Origin: Buxus sempervirens | Taxonomy: Eukaryota; Streptophyta; Magnoliopsida; Buxales; Buxaceae | DNA length: 64,000 nt | Direction: 5' to 3' | Assembly (NCBI GenBank): GCA_947561395.2 | Contig: OX387187.1 | Span: 34,019,829 to 34,083,828, forward strand | Shown here: one piece after another, positions 48,572 through 59,748 of the stretch | Layout of the letters: the number at the start of each line of letters is the position of its first letter | Numbering within the stretch: position 1 is the stretch's first letter | Translations under genes and position numbers: made by a program | The notes under the pieces: model-generated | What the model was told of the DNA's origin: nothing | The model's database searches: none | What the model saw: the letters and a program-made list of their open reading frames with translations, nothing else

Positions 48572-48865
48572 GAGTGAGCGACGAAGAAGAAGGGTCTTCA
48601 CCTTCCCTTGGGCCTTTGTGGAAAGGTCAGCACATTCTGCCACTTCATTTGTTTAAAGACCAAATTTGCCCCCAATCCTTTAAGAAATAGATAGGCAAAC
48701 TACTGGCAACGGAGATGAGAACGAGGGTAAGATTGTCATGTTTATTGTATTCTATTATTTAACGGTTGGTTTAACAGGCTATAAGTTTTGGATAACGTGA
48801 TTAGCTTAAAGTACAAGGATAATTATTCTTAGACTCCTTTAAATTTGCCGCTTATGCCTTTAGAC
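48572..48865. other. 5' flank of the RRM gene
   Basis: The promoter must lie here because a hAT-like element begins at 48866. No clear TATA box on the minus strand is seen. The part from about 48785 belongs to the dispersed repeat that also occurs at 58.5 kb (gataat-ntt-ttgccgcttatgc). Confidence 0.5.
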
Positions 48866-50432
48866 TAGGGTGCTCAAGGGCCGACCCGGCACGGCCCGGG
48901 CACAACGCACAACTGGGGAGTGCTGGGTGGGCCACGGCACGCTCGGCCCGTTGGCTGAATACCCTGGAACGGCCTAGCCCGCAGCACGCCCGGGGCTGGG
49001 CCCTATCGTGCCGGGCCTGGCACGCTGGGCCGGTGGGCCGCCGCCATGCTGACGCCAAACAGAATAGAGATTATTCTGTAGGCTAGTTCGAACAGATGAT
49101 AAACAGGGAAGAACACAAGCAGCTTGCCCAAAACACAGAGAAAAACGTCTCTGAGGTTCAATTCAATATCAATTAATCAAGTCGTCATAAAATCAGTCCA
49201 CAAGCCGGACTTTATAGCCAAAAATCGTCTATACTGGAAAGTTACTAAAAACGGCAAAATCCCTTAAGGCATGCCTAAATAAAATATAGAATAAAATAAG
49301 CAACCTATGAAAAATCTAGCCCAAATCGGGTTTAAAATCACTTCCTAATTGACAAACGAAGTATTACCAAAAATAGCAACAAATAATTAAGAATAGCGAT
49401 TCGGAGGGGAAAATAGCGGAATTTGAGGTCAAGAAAGGTGCACATCAACTTCAATCATGTACCATGGCGTGCGCGCAGGAGATATCTTTCCGAATTGGGG
49501 TCATATGTATGATTCCGATAACCGTAGCCAAAGTTATGGCCAAAATACTAAAACGCACTCAAAACTGTCCCAATTAGAAAGATACAATGATCACCTCCTG
49601 CCTTTGCGATGATCTGCCAACTCATGGTATTCCACCGCCATCAATGTGCAATCTGATAGCTCAGCATCCTCTGTATTGGATCCCCCTGCATCACATGCAG
49701 GCCAGGCCCTATTTTTTTAAAAAATTTCAAAAAAAATCCATAAAATAGGAAAAAAATGGTAAAAAATTCTAAAAAGATTCTTAAAAATTCACAAAATTAT
49801 CTTACATATAATAGGATAGATTTTGCTCAAAAAATGTAAATAAATTAATTCTTGCAAGTACAAGTACAACTTTGCATTGGTGATACATAATACAATTGCA
49901 CAAATAATACCGCATCACTATAGTATGAGCACATCCCAACTAGGTTGGCACCCACTTTTGATGCTTGAACAATTTAAAAGTGAGTAAAGGAGATTGTAGA
50001 AGAGAGTAAGAGATTGTAGAAGAGGTGTGGTTTGGAGTGGGAAGGGTTAGGCTATTTATAGAAAACCAAAACTGGGTTTTTACCACATCTACCCTCAAAT
50101 ATGACTGTTATTTGACAGTTGGAAGAGTGGAAATTGTCATTTACAGTCAATTACAAGCATACCCTCATAATATCGCTGTTATATGGTTGTTTGGGGGGGG
50201 GGGGGGGTAAAACAATCAAAAAATCACTTTTTTGGGACTTAATGGGGGGGGGGGGGGGGGGGGGGGTTTGGCTAGCCCTTGGCGGGCCACGGGCTAGCAC
50301 GCAGGCGGCCTAGAGACCCGCATCAAGCGCGGGCTGTGTTGCCCGCGTGCCAAACAGGCTTCAGCCCGCTGGGCCGTGTGCCTTATAATGGGGGCCCGGC
50401 CCATAGACGTGTTCGGGCCGTGCCGGGCCGAT
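48866..50432. mobile_element. hAT-like element, GC-rich ends, holding a solo LTR
   Basis: Both ends are rich in ggcccgg/cggcacggcccg and are inverted relative to each other (48880-48901 and 50415-50430). The flanks ctttagac (48858-48865) and ctgtagac (50433-50440) differ at one of 8 bases. The uninterrupted site survives in a related repeat at 58565 (cttatgcatatagacccctt), which supports the boundaries. Without the solo LTR it is about 918 bp. No transposase is recognised. Two long G-runs (50193-50207 and 50244-50266) lie near the right end. Confidence 0.7.
49050..49693 (-). mobile_element. Small solo LTR (644 bp) inside the hAT-like element
   Basis: The unit begins tgacgccaaac and ends ccctgcatca, so both strands read TG…CA. 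The direct repeat catgc flanks it (49045-49049 and 49694-49698). A TATA-like ggctataaagtcc is on the minus strand near 49217, which sets the orientation. The family is not identified. Because no internal domain is present it is called a solo LTR, though a short gag- or pol-derived piece near 49600-49690 cannot be excluded. Confidence 0.6.
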
Positions 50433-50630
50433 CTGTAGACCCCTTGGGAAATACACAAAATCTTGCTTCACATATGCACAACTTGCCATAAAGTCGCCAT
50501 TTAGACCGAATTGCCCCTTGAGATTAAATTACTTAAAAGCCAATATAACTCAAAAAATATCTAACTCAAATTGAGTTACACAGAAACCGGGTTCTTTTTT
50601 ATCACATACCACCTAACGTCTTTTAGGTTG

Positions 50631-51456
50631 TGTATACACAAATTTTGCGTTTGAAATCAAACAGATCAGATGTGCCAATAATAATGTAGGGTACAGATCT
50701 CTGTGATTCCTTTGATTCTTTTCTTCACAAATCTTCGACTTGAGGGCTAAAATAGCTTGATCCCAAATCGGTCTTCGGCCTTCCTTGGCAAACTTCACGA
50801 AAGGCAGATAAAGTGGTAGATCTGGTGGATTCCACGTGTAGATCTGTGATGGATTTGGTGAGAAGTCTTCGGCTTGATCTTCAGCTTTTGTGCTTGTTGA
50901 AGATCTTGGAAAACTTTGGTATTTGACGTAGATCTCTGGGCTGTAGAGCGTGTTGAGACTGGATGTTTGAATCTTCAGATCTTGAATGCAATTTTTAGTC
51001 TTCAAGTCTTCAATTCTTCAAGGCTTGTTGGATCTTCAGAACAACGACACTTCAATTCTTCAGTGATTTAGATCTTCAGAACAGCAGAGCTTCAGTTCTT
51101 CAGAGCTTCAGTTCTTCAGAGCTTCAGTCTTCAGAGTAGCAGAAATTTGATTCTTTTCTTCTGTAGACTTCATGTGTTTTGAATGAGGAGAGAACCACCC
51201 TATTTATAGATGTTGGGAGGATAGAGCTCTCTAGATTTAAAACTCTTGATAGAATTATCACAAGTTGTAGATAATTCTCTATTTGTTTGAATAATTATCC
51301 ATATTTAAAGATAATTCATTTTTTGAGAATAATCCCTCAAAGGGGCCCCACAAGCAATTTATTAGCTATTTTAGAGATTATATAATTTATCTCTAAGTGG
51401 GGTCTATACTTTTGTGAGATTTTGCCATGTGGCATCTCAAAATTTCCCTTCCTACA
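50631..51456 (-). repeat. 3' LTR of the gag-only element
   Basis: It is 826 bp long and nearly identical to the right LTR. It contains repeated cttcagagcttcag phrases (51080-51135); one repeat unit of 16 bases is extra here. The minus-strand promoter-like ctataaatagg lies near 51210. Confidence 0.9.
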
Positions 51457-53717
51457 AATGCCCCCTCGAGACTTGTTTGCTTACACGACTTGTTGTGTTT
51501 TAAGTAAACAAGGCTCGACCTTGTATTTGTGAGGCTTGACTTTGTAGCACTTTGCCAATATTTGTTTGGTTGATTTTGATACCTTTGCACATGATTTGTT
51601 GTGCAAATACATATATATTTTCTTTTCTTCTATTTTTTCATCATCATTTTTTTTCATTGTATGTAAAACCATTGATTGGCCTCCATGTCTTCAACCAAGC
51701 GAGACCAAGGATTTCCATATTCTTCATTGGAGAAAGGCCCTTCCCATTTGAATGAGTCTATAAGACTACTTAATTGTTTTAGAAACTGAAGCCAAAAGTA
51801 ATCTCATTTAAAAGGTTTGTAGGACCCTTTAAATGATTCTTATATCTCGCACCAAAGGCTCCCTTTCTAAAGTCCCAGAATTATCTTGGCATCAACCGTT
51901 CATTTAGGCCCTGACTTCATACTTCTGGGCCTAAGTTAAAAGCCCAAATTTTCCTTGAATCGACCATGTGATGCTCACATCTTTTTTTTTTTTTGAAAGC
52001 CCAAATGATTCTTATATCTCACATCAGCAGTAGCATTTGTAACTCAAGACATCAATGTGGATGATTATCACGTAGAATCCAGGTAAAAGAAAAAAAGGAC
52101 TGGCAAGCTATGAGTCTCAATTGAACTAGGACTCTATTTTCTCAATTACTCCTGATGAGTTAAAAGAAAGGATAAATGAGAACCCAATTACACTTATAAT
52201 GGAACTCTTAAGTTTCAATTAAACTAGGAGTGTACTTTCTTATTTTGTATAAAACAGGCAACTCTTCAACGCCACTATTGGGATTCAAAGGAGAACTCAT
52301 CAATTCTAAGGTACAGTCCACGATAAAGACTTGTTGGAGGGCCATTGAATACACAGGTAATTTCTCCTTCTCTTTTGGTTTGCCCTTTTTTTTTTTTTGA
52401 ATTAATAAGATCTCTCTCACTGTTACAAGTATCTTGCCTAATAATATTTTTACCAACTTCATCGGTACAAGGGATTCCTTCATCATCAAGTGAACCTTGT
52501 TCACTCCTGTTTTCCTTACAGAGCTTTCTCTATCTTGAATGCTTTTTCTCTTTTTTTTTTTTTTTTAAATATATACCTCATGTGAATTTTAATATATAAC
52601 TCTTTGAGCACATCACATTGTATGATCACTTGTACATGGGCTTTCTTCCATACTATCAACGAAAGTGGCACTGGGATCCGTTAGGTCCATGTGGTTGGAA
52701 ATTCCTTCACCTTTATTAATGGACTTTCCTCTCTCTTGCTTGATCCTTGATTGATCAGTTTCTTATCAAGCAACCCTTCATCACCAACAATTCATCACAG
52801 CCGTCCACTACAACCCCATGTCCTGTAGATACTTTTTGTATCATGACCAATTCATAATTACTTTATAAGGTTTATCATAGCCGTCCACTTGCTCTAAAGC
52901 ATCTTAGATAATTTTAAAAAAACTTTGTCTGCAATCTTCGGATTCTATAGCTTGAGATTAGATCAGAAAATCTGACTGTTGTGTCCTCCTCAAATCCTAC
53001 GATCCATGTCATACCCAGAACCCATCTAACTAGATCCTAGGGATTTCTTTCCACAAGAACAGCTTTTGTATTACTGATTGAAGTAGGTCCCACCATGGAT
53101 AATTGTGATTCAAGATGCAAGTATGTGATTCTCATGAGAAAAATTGCAGTTGATGCCACCAAAAGTATCCGATGATTTGTTTACTGACATGGGTGATCGT
53201 TTGTGCACTAACACATTCAAAACTTTGGTATTTTCTCATGACCTATGGATTTGGGATCATAGTAATTATCAAAGTAGATACCCACTTTAATGATAAATTC
53301 AAGACCAATCCCTTAATAGGAGATTTAGGGGTAATCTTGTTAATTTCTCAATGGGTGTTCATAGATGATGCAAATCATGCAATGCACATGATATGGATTT
53401 GGGGTGTGACGATGAGTCAATCATAGAAGACAAATTTTTTTTTTTAAAAAAAAAAAATCAGTTTCCTTCTCTTGATGTTTGCAGGAATACGTAAGTAATT
53501 GTGCAAATACAGAAGACCTTATTATTTTAAGAGACAACTTGTGCCAAACTTTAGTGTAAGTTTCCTCTCTCTCCTTTTTTTTTAATCATTGCACAGTTCT
53601 TCCACATTGCCTTGTAAACACCATTGGATACTTGTTTGTGAACTGTAACTTTATGAGTTCTTTGTCTCTTTGTATTCTTTGCTCTCGGGGCTTGCAACCA
53701 AATAAATTGAGAACATT

Positions 53718-54030
53718 GTCGTGATGTCATGCCGAATCTGGATCTTGACCCGACTAGTTTTGAAGATGGAAACAGGCTGAGAACATGTCGTGATGTCATG
53801 CCGAATCTGGATCTTGACCCGACTAGTTTTGAAGATGGAAACAGGCTGAGAACATGTCGTGATGTCATGCCGAATCTGGATCTTGACCCGACCAGTTTTG
53901 AAGATGGAAACAGACTAAGAACATGTCGTGATGTCATGCCGAATCTGGATCTTGACCCGTCTAGTTTTGAAGATGGAAACAGACTGAGAACATGTCGTGA
54001 TGTCATGCCGAATCTGGATCTTGACCCGAC
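53718..54030. repeat. Minisatellite, 69-bp unit, about 4.5 copies
   Basis: The unit starts gtcgtgatgtcatgccg at 53718, 53787, 53856, 53925 and 53994, an exact period of 69 bases (23 codons). Copies differ at one to three bases. Because 69 is divisible by three and no stop occurs, both strands read open through the array: plus MPNLDLDPTSFEDGNRL, minus SLFPSSKLVGSRSRFG. It lies in the non-coding part of the gag-only element. Confidence 0.92.
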
Positions 54031-54504
54031 AATTTCTCATATTATATCTACCAAAGCGATGTATACTTGCTTCTTACAAGAGAAGTCCATGTTTTGGGTC
54101 TTTCTTTTAAACTGGCACTTTGGTCTATAATTTTCTTGGCATCTCATGAATGGCTTTCAACTTGGAGATTTTGCATGAGATCAAGGGTTGTTTTATGATC
54201 ATGATAAAGATCAAAGACTTGCAACCATTCTGGCCTCTTGTCGCAACACCTTCTTGCTTGACTTTTTCAATTAATCATGATATCAATTTAATACTTGTTT
54301 TCTTTTCTTTTTGTATCATGATTGTTGATTGACTTTGAATGCTCATTCCCCATACTTAGTAAGGATGATGATGATTTGGACTGAACCTGGAGTAACTTCC
54401 CAGGCTACCTACGTACCCAGGTAGGGATCAAGTCACACGTAGTTCCTTTATTTTGTTAGGTTACCTTTTCAGGTTTTCAACCTAAGTTTTTTTTTTTTTG
54501 TGCC

Positions 54505-54635
54505 ATGTATAGTTTAAACTCATATAGGCTAGGAGTATCATACAGTTTAGACTCATACGATAAGGAGTGTTTTAGATAGTTTAGGCTCGTATCTAGGAGC
54601 ACTGAGACAGTTTAGACTCTTATCAAGGAGCACCT
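54505..54635. repeat. Short tandem repeat of a tttagactc-containing unit
   Basis: About three units of 37-40 bases with cagtttagactcata and aggagca/aggagtg endings follow one another. It lies next to a phrase ctacctacgtacccaggtag (54409-54428) that can fold into a hairpin. Confidence 0.55.
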
Positions 54636-55181
54636 TCTTCATGGATAATATTTCTTTAAGAAATTCTTTGGCATGAACTCCAGCAAAGTAACAGGAACTT
54701 GAGTACTTTGCTTTATAAGTTCGACTGGCGCTTGTGAAGCAGACTTGACCACGAACGATTTCCTTCCTGGCTTCTTTCTTTTTGACTTGGTTGCCGTCTT
54801 CCTATTCTTTTGGTTCTTCTTCTTCCAAGTCTTTTGGGGTTGTGGAAGATATGAACTTCATTGCTTTCGGCCAGTAACTAGGGTCCAACCTTCAACATCA
54901 GAATGGGATTCATTTTCTTTAGTTGAGTTCATGCCCCCAGTTTGCGAGGTCTGCTGTACTGGCATAATGATAGGGTCAAAAGACCCAAATGCAACTGTTA
55001 CAAGATTTGATGTAACCACTTCTTCATTGTCAAGGATAATTTTCCCTTGACGAGCAAGATCTAGAATCTTCTCTTTCAAGATGAAACATTTTTCAATTGG
55101 ATGGCTAACCACCCGGTGATACTTGCAGTAATTTGGATTGTCTACCTGGCCAGCCTCTTCAGGGCGTTTCGGCTTTGGTAG

Positions 55182-56786
55182 TTAAATCAAATTTTGTTTA
55201 AACAATTGCTCAAACATCTCGGGAACATCTGAGTCAGGAAATGGATATTGCATTTCTTGTAATTCTTTCAAAGAAGGCCTTTTCTTTTCTCTGTCTTGAA
55301 GAGGTGCAGACTTTTGCTTTTTGTTCCTCTTTGGTTTAGCCAAAATATTTACAGGAGAAACACTTGCAACCATTAATTGGTTACCGTTGTCAGACTCAAC
55401 AAATGGTTTGTCCCCTTCACGACGTGGCTCATAGACTGGAATGTTGCAACTTGCATTGGCTTGTATGCTAAGCTCCATGTCATGAGCTCGTGTAGCTAAT
55501 TCTTCAAAGGTCTTTGGTTTAATGCCTTGAAGAATATAACGGAGATCCCAATGCATGCCTTGAATACACATCTCAATTGAAGAAGCTTCAGAAAGCCTGT
55601 CCTTACAATTAAGACTAAGATTTCTCCATCGGTTGATGTAATCAATTACTGGCTCGTCTTTCCATTGGCGAGCGTTTGTCAACTCAATCATACTAACCGT
55701 TCTCCTTGTGCTATAAAATCGGTTGAGGAACTCTTTTTCCATCTGTTCCCAACTATCAATAGAGCTTGGTTCGAGGTCTGTATACCAATCAAAGGCATTC
55801 CCCTTCAATGACCGTACAAATTGCTTCACCAAAAGGTCACCGTCAGTTCCAGCATCATTGCATGTTTCAACAAAGTGGGCTATGTGCTGCTTTGGTTTGC
55901 CTTTTCCATCAAATTGTTGGAATTTTGGGGGTTGATAACCAACCGGGATCTTCATCTCACTGATCCTTTGACTGTAAGGCTTTGAGTATGCTAATGAAGA
56001 ATGAGATCCACCCTCAAACTTATCCTTAATAGCGTTCATGATGAATTCTTTAAGTTGACTAGCAGGAAAAGAGGCATCAGAAGATACTGGGATTTCTTCA
56101 ACAGGGCTTTTTCCTTTATTTGATGATTTTGGAATATCACGGGATGCTTGTTGAGGAGTGAACTCAAGTAGATTGATTGGCCCATGGCTTGACTCTTCAA
56201 CAGCTTCAAGTTTACTCACAAGTGTTGCAATCTGGGCATCTTTTTCTTGAACGGATTTGGTGAGTCCTTCAATAGCTTTAGCCATAGCTGCTATCTGCTC
56301 TTCAAGAGAAACACCCTGGGTCATCATTACTGGCATGGCAACTAAATATGATGAGTTAGCAGTATCCGAGGGTCTTGAAGACGTAGATCTCGGTGTCTTG
56401 CTGGGTGATACAGGCATAGAACCTGTGCTTGAACTATCATCTTCTGACGTGACAGCTTTACTCCCATAGTTCAAATCTTGAGAGAAAACAGGATGAGCTA
56501 AGATCCTTTCAGCAGACTTGGATGTAGATTCCTTTGCCTTCTGTGTCGCCAAAGTGAGTGCAGCTTGAGCAGATTTGGACGTGCCAAAAACTGGAATTGA
56601 TTTTGGCAAAGCAGTAACCGCTTGAATTGGTTGAGACAGAGCTTTTGCCATACTTCTAGTAATCACGCCAGTTGCGTGAGTGTCGAGACTCGATCCAGGA
56701 TACACCGGAGCCCTACGATTAGATCTAGTTGGCTTTTCAGCAGTATCTTTGTGCGTAGCCTTGGACGATGTTGACCTTTGAGCCAT
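55182..56786 (-). mobile_element. gag region of the gag-only LTR element
   Basis: From the ATG at 56786 (MAQRSTSSKAT) the frame runs about 534 codons. A serine/threonine-rich N-terminus and a short coiled coil (EEQIAAMAKAIEGLTKSVQEK) precede the retrotransposon gag fold: PPKFQQFDGKGKPKQHIAHF, FVRSLKGNAFDWYTDLEP, WEQMEKEFLNRFY and IDYINRWRNLSL. Gag proteins form the particle that packages element RNA. No enzyme domain follows. Further gag-like sequence leftward to about 54860 may belong to it. Confidence 0.88.
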
Positions 56787-56873
56787 GGATGTTGACTTTG
56801 AACTTGCAAAAATTCCTTTAATGACGAAAAGAGATGAAAGGCAGAGATTGTCCCACCGGGCGTGCCAAAAATT

Positions 56874-57695
56874 TGTATACACAAATTTTGCGTTTGAAAT
56901 CAAACGGATCAGATGTGCCAATAATAATGTAGGGTACAGATCTCTGTGATTCCTTTTATTCTTTTCTTCACAAATCTTCGACTTGAGGGCTAAAATAGCT
57001 TGATCCCAAATCGGTCTTCGGCCTTCCTTGGCAAACTTCACGAAAGGCAGATAAAGTGGTAGATCTGGTGGATTCCATGTGTAGATCTGTGATGGATTTG
57101 GTGAGATGTCTTCGGCTTGATCTTCGGCTTTTGTGCTTGTTGAAGATCTTGGAAAACTTTGGTATTTGACGTAGATCTCTGGGCTGTAGAGCGTGTTGAG
57201 ACTGGATGTTTGAATCTTCAGATTTTGAATGCAATTTTTAGTCTTCAAGTCTTCAATTCTTCAAGGCTTGTTGGATCTTCAGAACAGCGACACTTCAATT
57301 CTTCAGTGATTTAGATCTTCAGAACAGCAGAGCTTCAGTTCTTCAGAGCTTCAGTCTTCAGAGTAGCAGAAATTTGATTCTTTTCTTCTGTAGACTTCAT
57401 GTGTCTTGAATGAGGAGAGAACCACCCTATTTATAGATGTTGGGAGGATAGAGCTCTCTAGATTTAAAACTCTTGAGAGAGTTATCACAAGTTGTAGATA
57501 ATTCTCTATTTTTTGAATAATTATCCACATTTAAAGATAATTCATTTTTTAGAATTATCAATATAATAATCCTTCAAAGGGGCCCCACAAGCAATTTATT
57601 AGCTATTTTAGAGATTATATAATTTTATCTCTAAGTGGGGTCCATACTTTTGTGAGATTTTGCCATGTGGCATCTCAAAATTTTCTCTTCCTACA
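56874..57695 (-). repeat. 5' LTR of the gag-only element
   Basis: It is 822 bp long, with primer-site sequence at its left side (ttggcacgcccgg on the minus strand) and the TSD ggttg at its right. It differs from the 3' LTR by about 13-15 substitutions and a few small indels. Confidence 0.9.
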
Positions 57696-58369
57696 GGTTG
57701 CTTACCAATATTCCAGGCTCAGACATGAAGTCATGATGCTGTCTAGAAAGACGTCTTCCAATCACTCCTCTCGCATGAGTCTTCCAGTTAAATGGCAATT
57801 TCCGATAGCACCTTATATCAAGTTGAATTTTGATGGTGCTTTTCGTTGATCAACTCGTTCTGCTGGTGTGGGTGTCATTGCTCGAGACTGCCATGGACAA
57901 TTCTTAGCTGCTGTTGGATTGCAATGTGTCACTCATTTATCGCTCCTTGTTGAAGCACTTGCAGCTTTAGAGCCCATCCGTCTTGCCTCTGCGTTGGGAT
58001 CTCACATATTATTCTAGAGGGAGACTCCATGTTGATGACTCAATATTTGAAGCAGACACTTAGGATTCTTCGTCCACCATCGAATTTCCCGTGGTACATT
58101 TTCCCCATCCTCACTACAATATCCCATTACTGGCCTGGTCCATCTTTCAAGCAATTGAAATTTGTCATGTCTATTGTGAAGGAAATTTAGCTACAGATTT
58201 TCTGGCCAATTTTGGTATCGACAAGTTTTCATGTCTATGGTTAAGGAAACCTCCACCACGTTTAAGTCCTATGTTATTTGATGAAGCTCGTGTTGTTGTC
58301 AATGTAAGAACTTTTTCTAAATAATAAAGAGATATAGATTACCAAAAAAAAAAATCTAACTCAAATTGA

Positions 58370-59090
58370 AAACCTAATACAACTAAATAAGTTTTAACAA
58401 AAAAACAAATTTCCAACTTCCTCCATTGGCATTTCTCTAGAAGTTTTCTTGTAATTGCATAGATAAGAATAATTTTATCATTTTGCATATAAGATAAAGT
58501 ATTTTGCTCAAATTAAAGGGAATTTCAAGAAGGGATAATCCTCCTGAGATTTGTCGCTTATGCATATAGACCCCTTCACATTTGAAAAATACCAAAAACC
58601 ACCCTCCATGTTTGCACAAATGGCCCCAAACCTTCCTTTCATTAGTTCAAAACCATTGAAATGACCAAACTAACCCTTGATAAATTCGTTTAAAAGCTAA
58701 TACAACTTAGAAAATATTGAACTTAAGTTCAAGAATTAATAAAACTAAATAAGTCTTAATAAAAATAAAATGGCAACATTTTCCAGTGAGCATTCTCCAT
58801 GTATAAGTTTCCTTATTCTAAACGAGGGGACTGCATAGTGGGGCCCACTTATAAACAACTTTAGCAAGAGTTAAAATCCCATGCAGTTGGGTTATATTGA
58901 TGTGGCATAACAAATCGGTAAAGTCATAGCGGGTTTAAATTTGAACGTGGGAAGAGCGAGTTGTGGCGGGGTCGTCATAGCTGGGGATTGTTTTGTTTGT
59001 AAAGGGCAATCCTTGAAATTAAAAGGGAGGTCGAGAATTTAGGAAAAATACTTCCCCCCAGTTATTTTTACTAATAGTATAGATATACAG
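58370..59090. repeat. Diverged repeats: MITE-like block and Helitron-like block
   Basis: 58466-58640 is related to 48785-48865 plus 50441-50570 (same phrases ttgtcgcttatgcatatagacc and gcacaa) and to inverted copies at 59100-59420. 58820-59087 resembles 40152-40365 and ends in ttactaatagtatagat, the complement of a typical Helitron 5' end. There is no coding capacity. Confidence 0.5.
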
Positions 59091-59099
59091 GTAAGGGTA

Positions 59100-59430
59100 A
59101 TTTTGTCATTTAACATATAAGGTAAAATATTTTGTAAAACTTAAAGAGCATTTTAGGTATAAAATTCTTGGAAGGTGGGGCTTTGTGACCATTTGTGCAT
59201 ATGTCAAAGGAAGTTTTTGACATTTTTCAAATGTCAGGAGGTCTATACGCACAAGTAACAAACCTCACGAGAAGTCTATTATTTTAAGTATAAAATTATT
59301 TATTTGGTTGACATAAGCAACTTTTATATATCCTTGGAAATTTCGCTGATTATTTGTGTATATGTGAAGAGAAATCCTTTTTTTTTTCCAAATGTGAGAG
59401 GTCTATGTGCATAAGTACCAAGTACCCCAA
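59100..59430. repeat. Two further copies of the atagacc repeat, inverted
   Basis: On the minus strand 59290-59165 reads gtgaggtttgttacttgtgcgtatagacc and gacatttgaaaaatg, matching 58546-58640. A third, more diverged copy follows at 59430-59330 (cttatgcacatagacctc, cacatttgg). Together with the forward copies this gives inverted pairs that could fold. Confidence 0.6.
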
Positions 59431-59748
59431 AAAATTGGTTGCAACGAAACCTTTGTACAACACCAAAGGATATTCAGCTTGCACAGTATTGATCAAGGCA
59501 TAATCCATAACTTCGAAATGAGTTGGCATCTCCTGTGGCTACACCTTCATGGCTTCATGTTCAAGATCTGAGAGGAATTGCTCCAGAGAGCGTAAGGCTC
59601 CATGCGGTAATAAAATGTACATGCATTACATAAAATTGATAAATGTGAACAATCCATACTATAAGGATTATTTTGTATTGGCTTTATTCCGTGTCAAAAA
59701 GGTCTTATTAAAGTGGTCAAAGTATTTGGGATAGGTTATAGGTATTGC
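59431..59748. other. Unassigned DNA before the Sirevirus-like LTR
   Basis: Nothing can be named here. A short open frame (59549-59734) has no recognisable product. The sequence is neither clearly repetitive within the window nor coding. Confidence 0.4.

Larger units (their letters stand above)
50631..57695 (-). mobile_element. Gag-only LTR retroelement (TR-GAG type), about 7.07 kb
   Basis: Two LTRs (50631-51456 and 56874-57695) are flanked by the TSD ggttg (50626-50630 and 57696-57700). In minus orientation the 5' LTR is the right one; the primer site ttggcacgcccgg follows it (56872 leftward), and the purine tract gagggggcatt precedes the left LTR. The only coding region is gag; no protease, reverse transcriptase or integrase is seen in 5.4 kb. 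This matches the non-autonomous TR-GAG group. The LTRs differ at roughly 13-15 positions besides small indels, so the insertion is recent (about one million years at usual rates). The gag reads open over a long span; the rest seems non-coding. Confidence 0.88.
50575..58353 (+). mobile_element. 5'-truncated L1-type LINE, split by a gag-only LTR element
   Basis: Target duplications of 16 bases (atctaactcaaattga, 50559-50574 and 58354-58369) enclose the unit, and it ends in an A-run (58343-58353). Removing the LTR element and its TSD copy (50631-57700) leaves about 709 bases. The part from 57780 encodes the C-terminal RNase H of plant L1 elements: PYIKLNFDGAF, GVGVIARDCHGQFLAAV, a GDSM stretch near 58025 and FQAIEICHVYCEGNLATDFLANFG. 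The LINE RNase H has in-frame stops (for example after NFDGAFR at 57849) and a frame change before FQAIEICHV, so it is dead. Everything upstream of the RNase H is missing, as usual for 5' truncation at insertion. Confidence 0.88.

Noticed and set aside
48572-48643. Upstream extension of the RRM protein to 48643
   Set aside because: The extended frame begins with GTG. The ATG at 48571 gives a good transit-peptide start.
48852-49058. GC-rich minus-strand open frame of 68 codons
   Set aside because: It is made of the repeated ggcccgg end of the hAT-like element and gives only low-complexity sequence.
59549-59734. 61-codon open frame before the Sirevirus-like LTR
   Set aside because: No homology, and the sequence context is repeat-rich.
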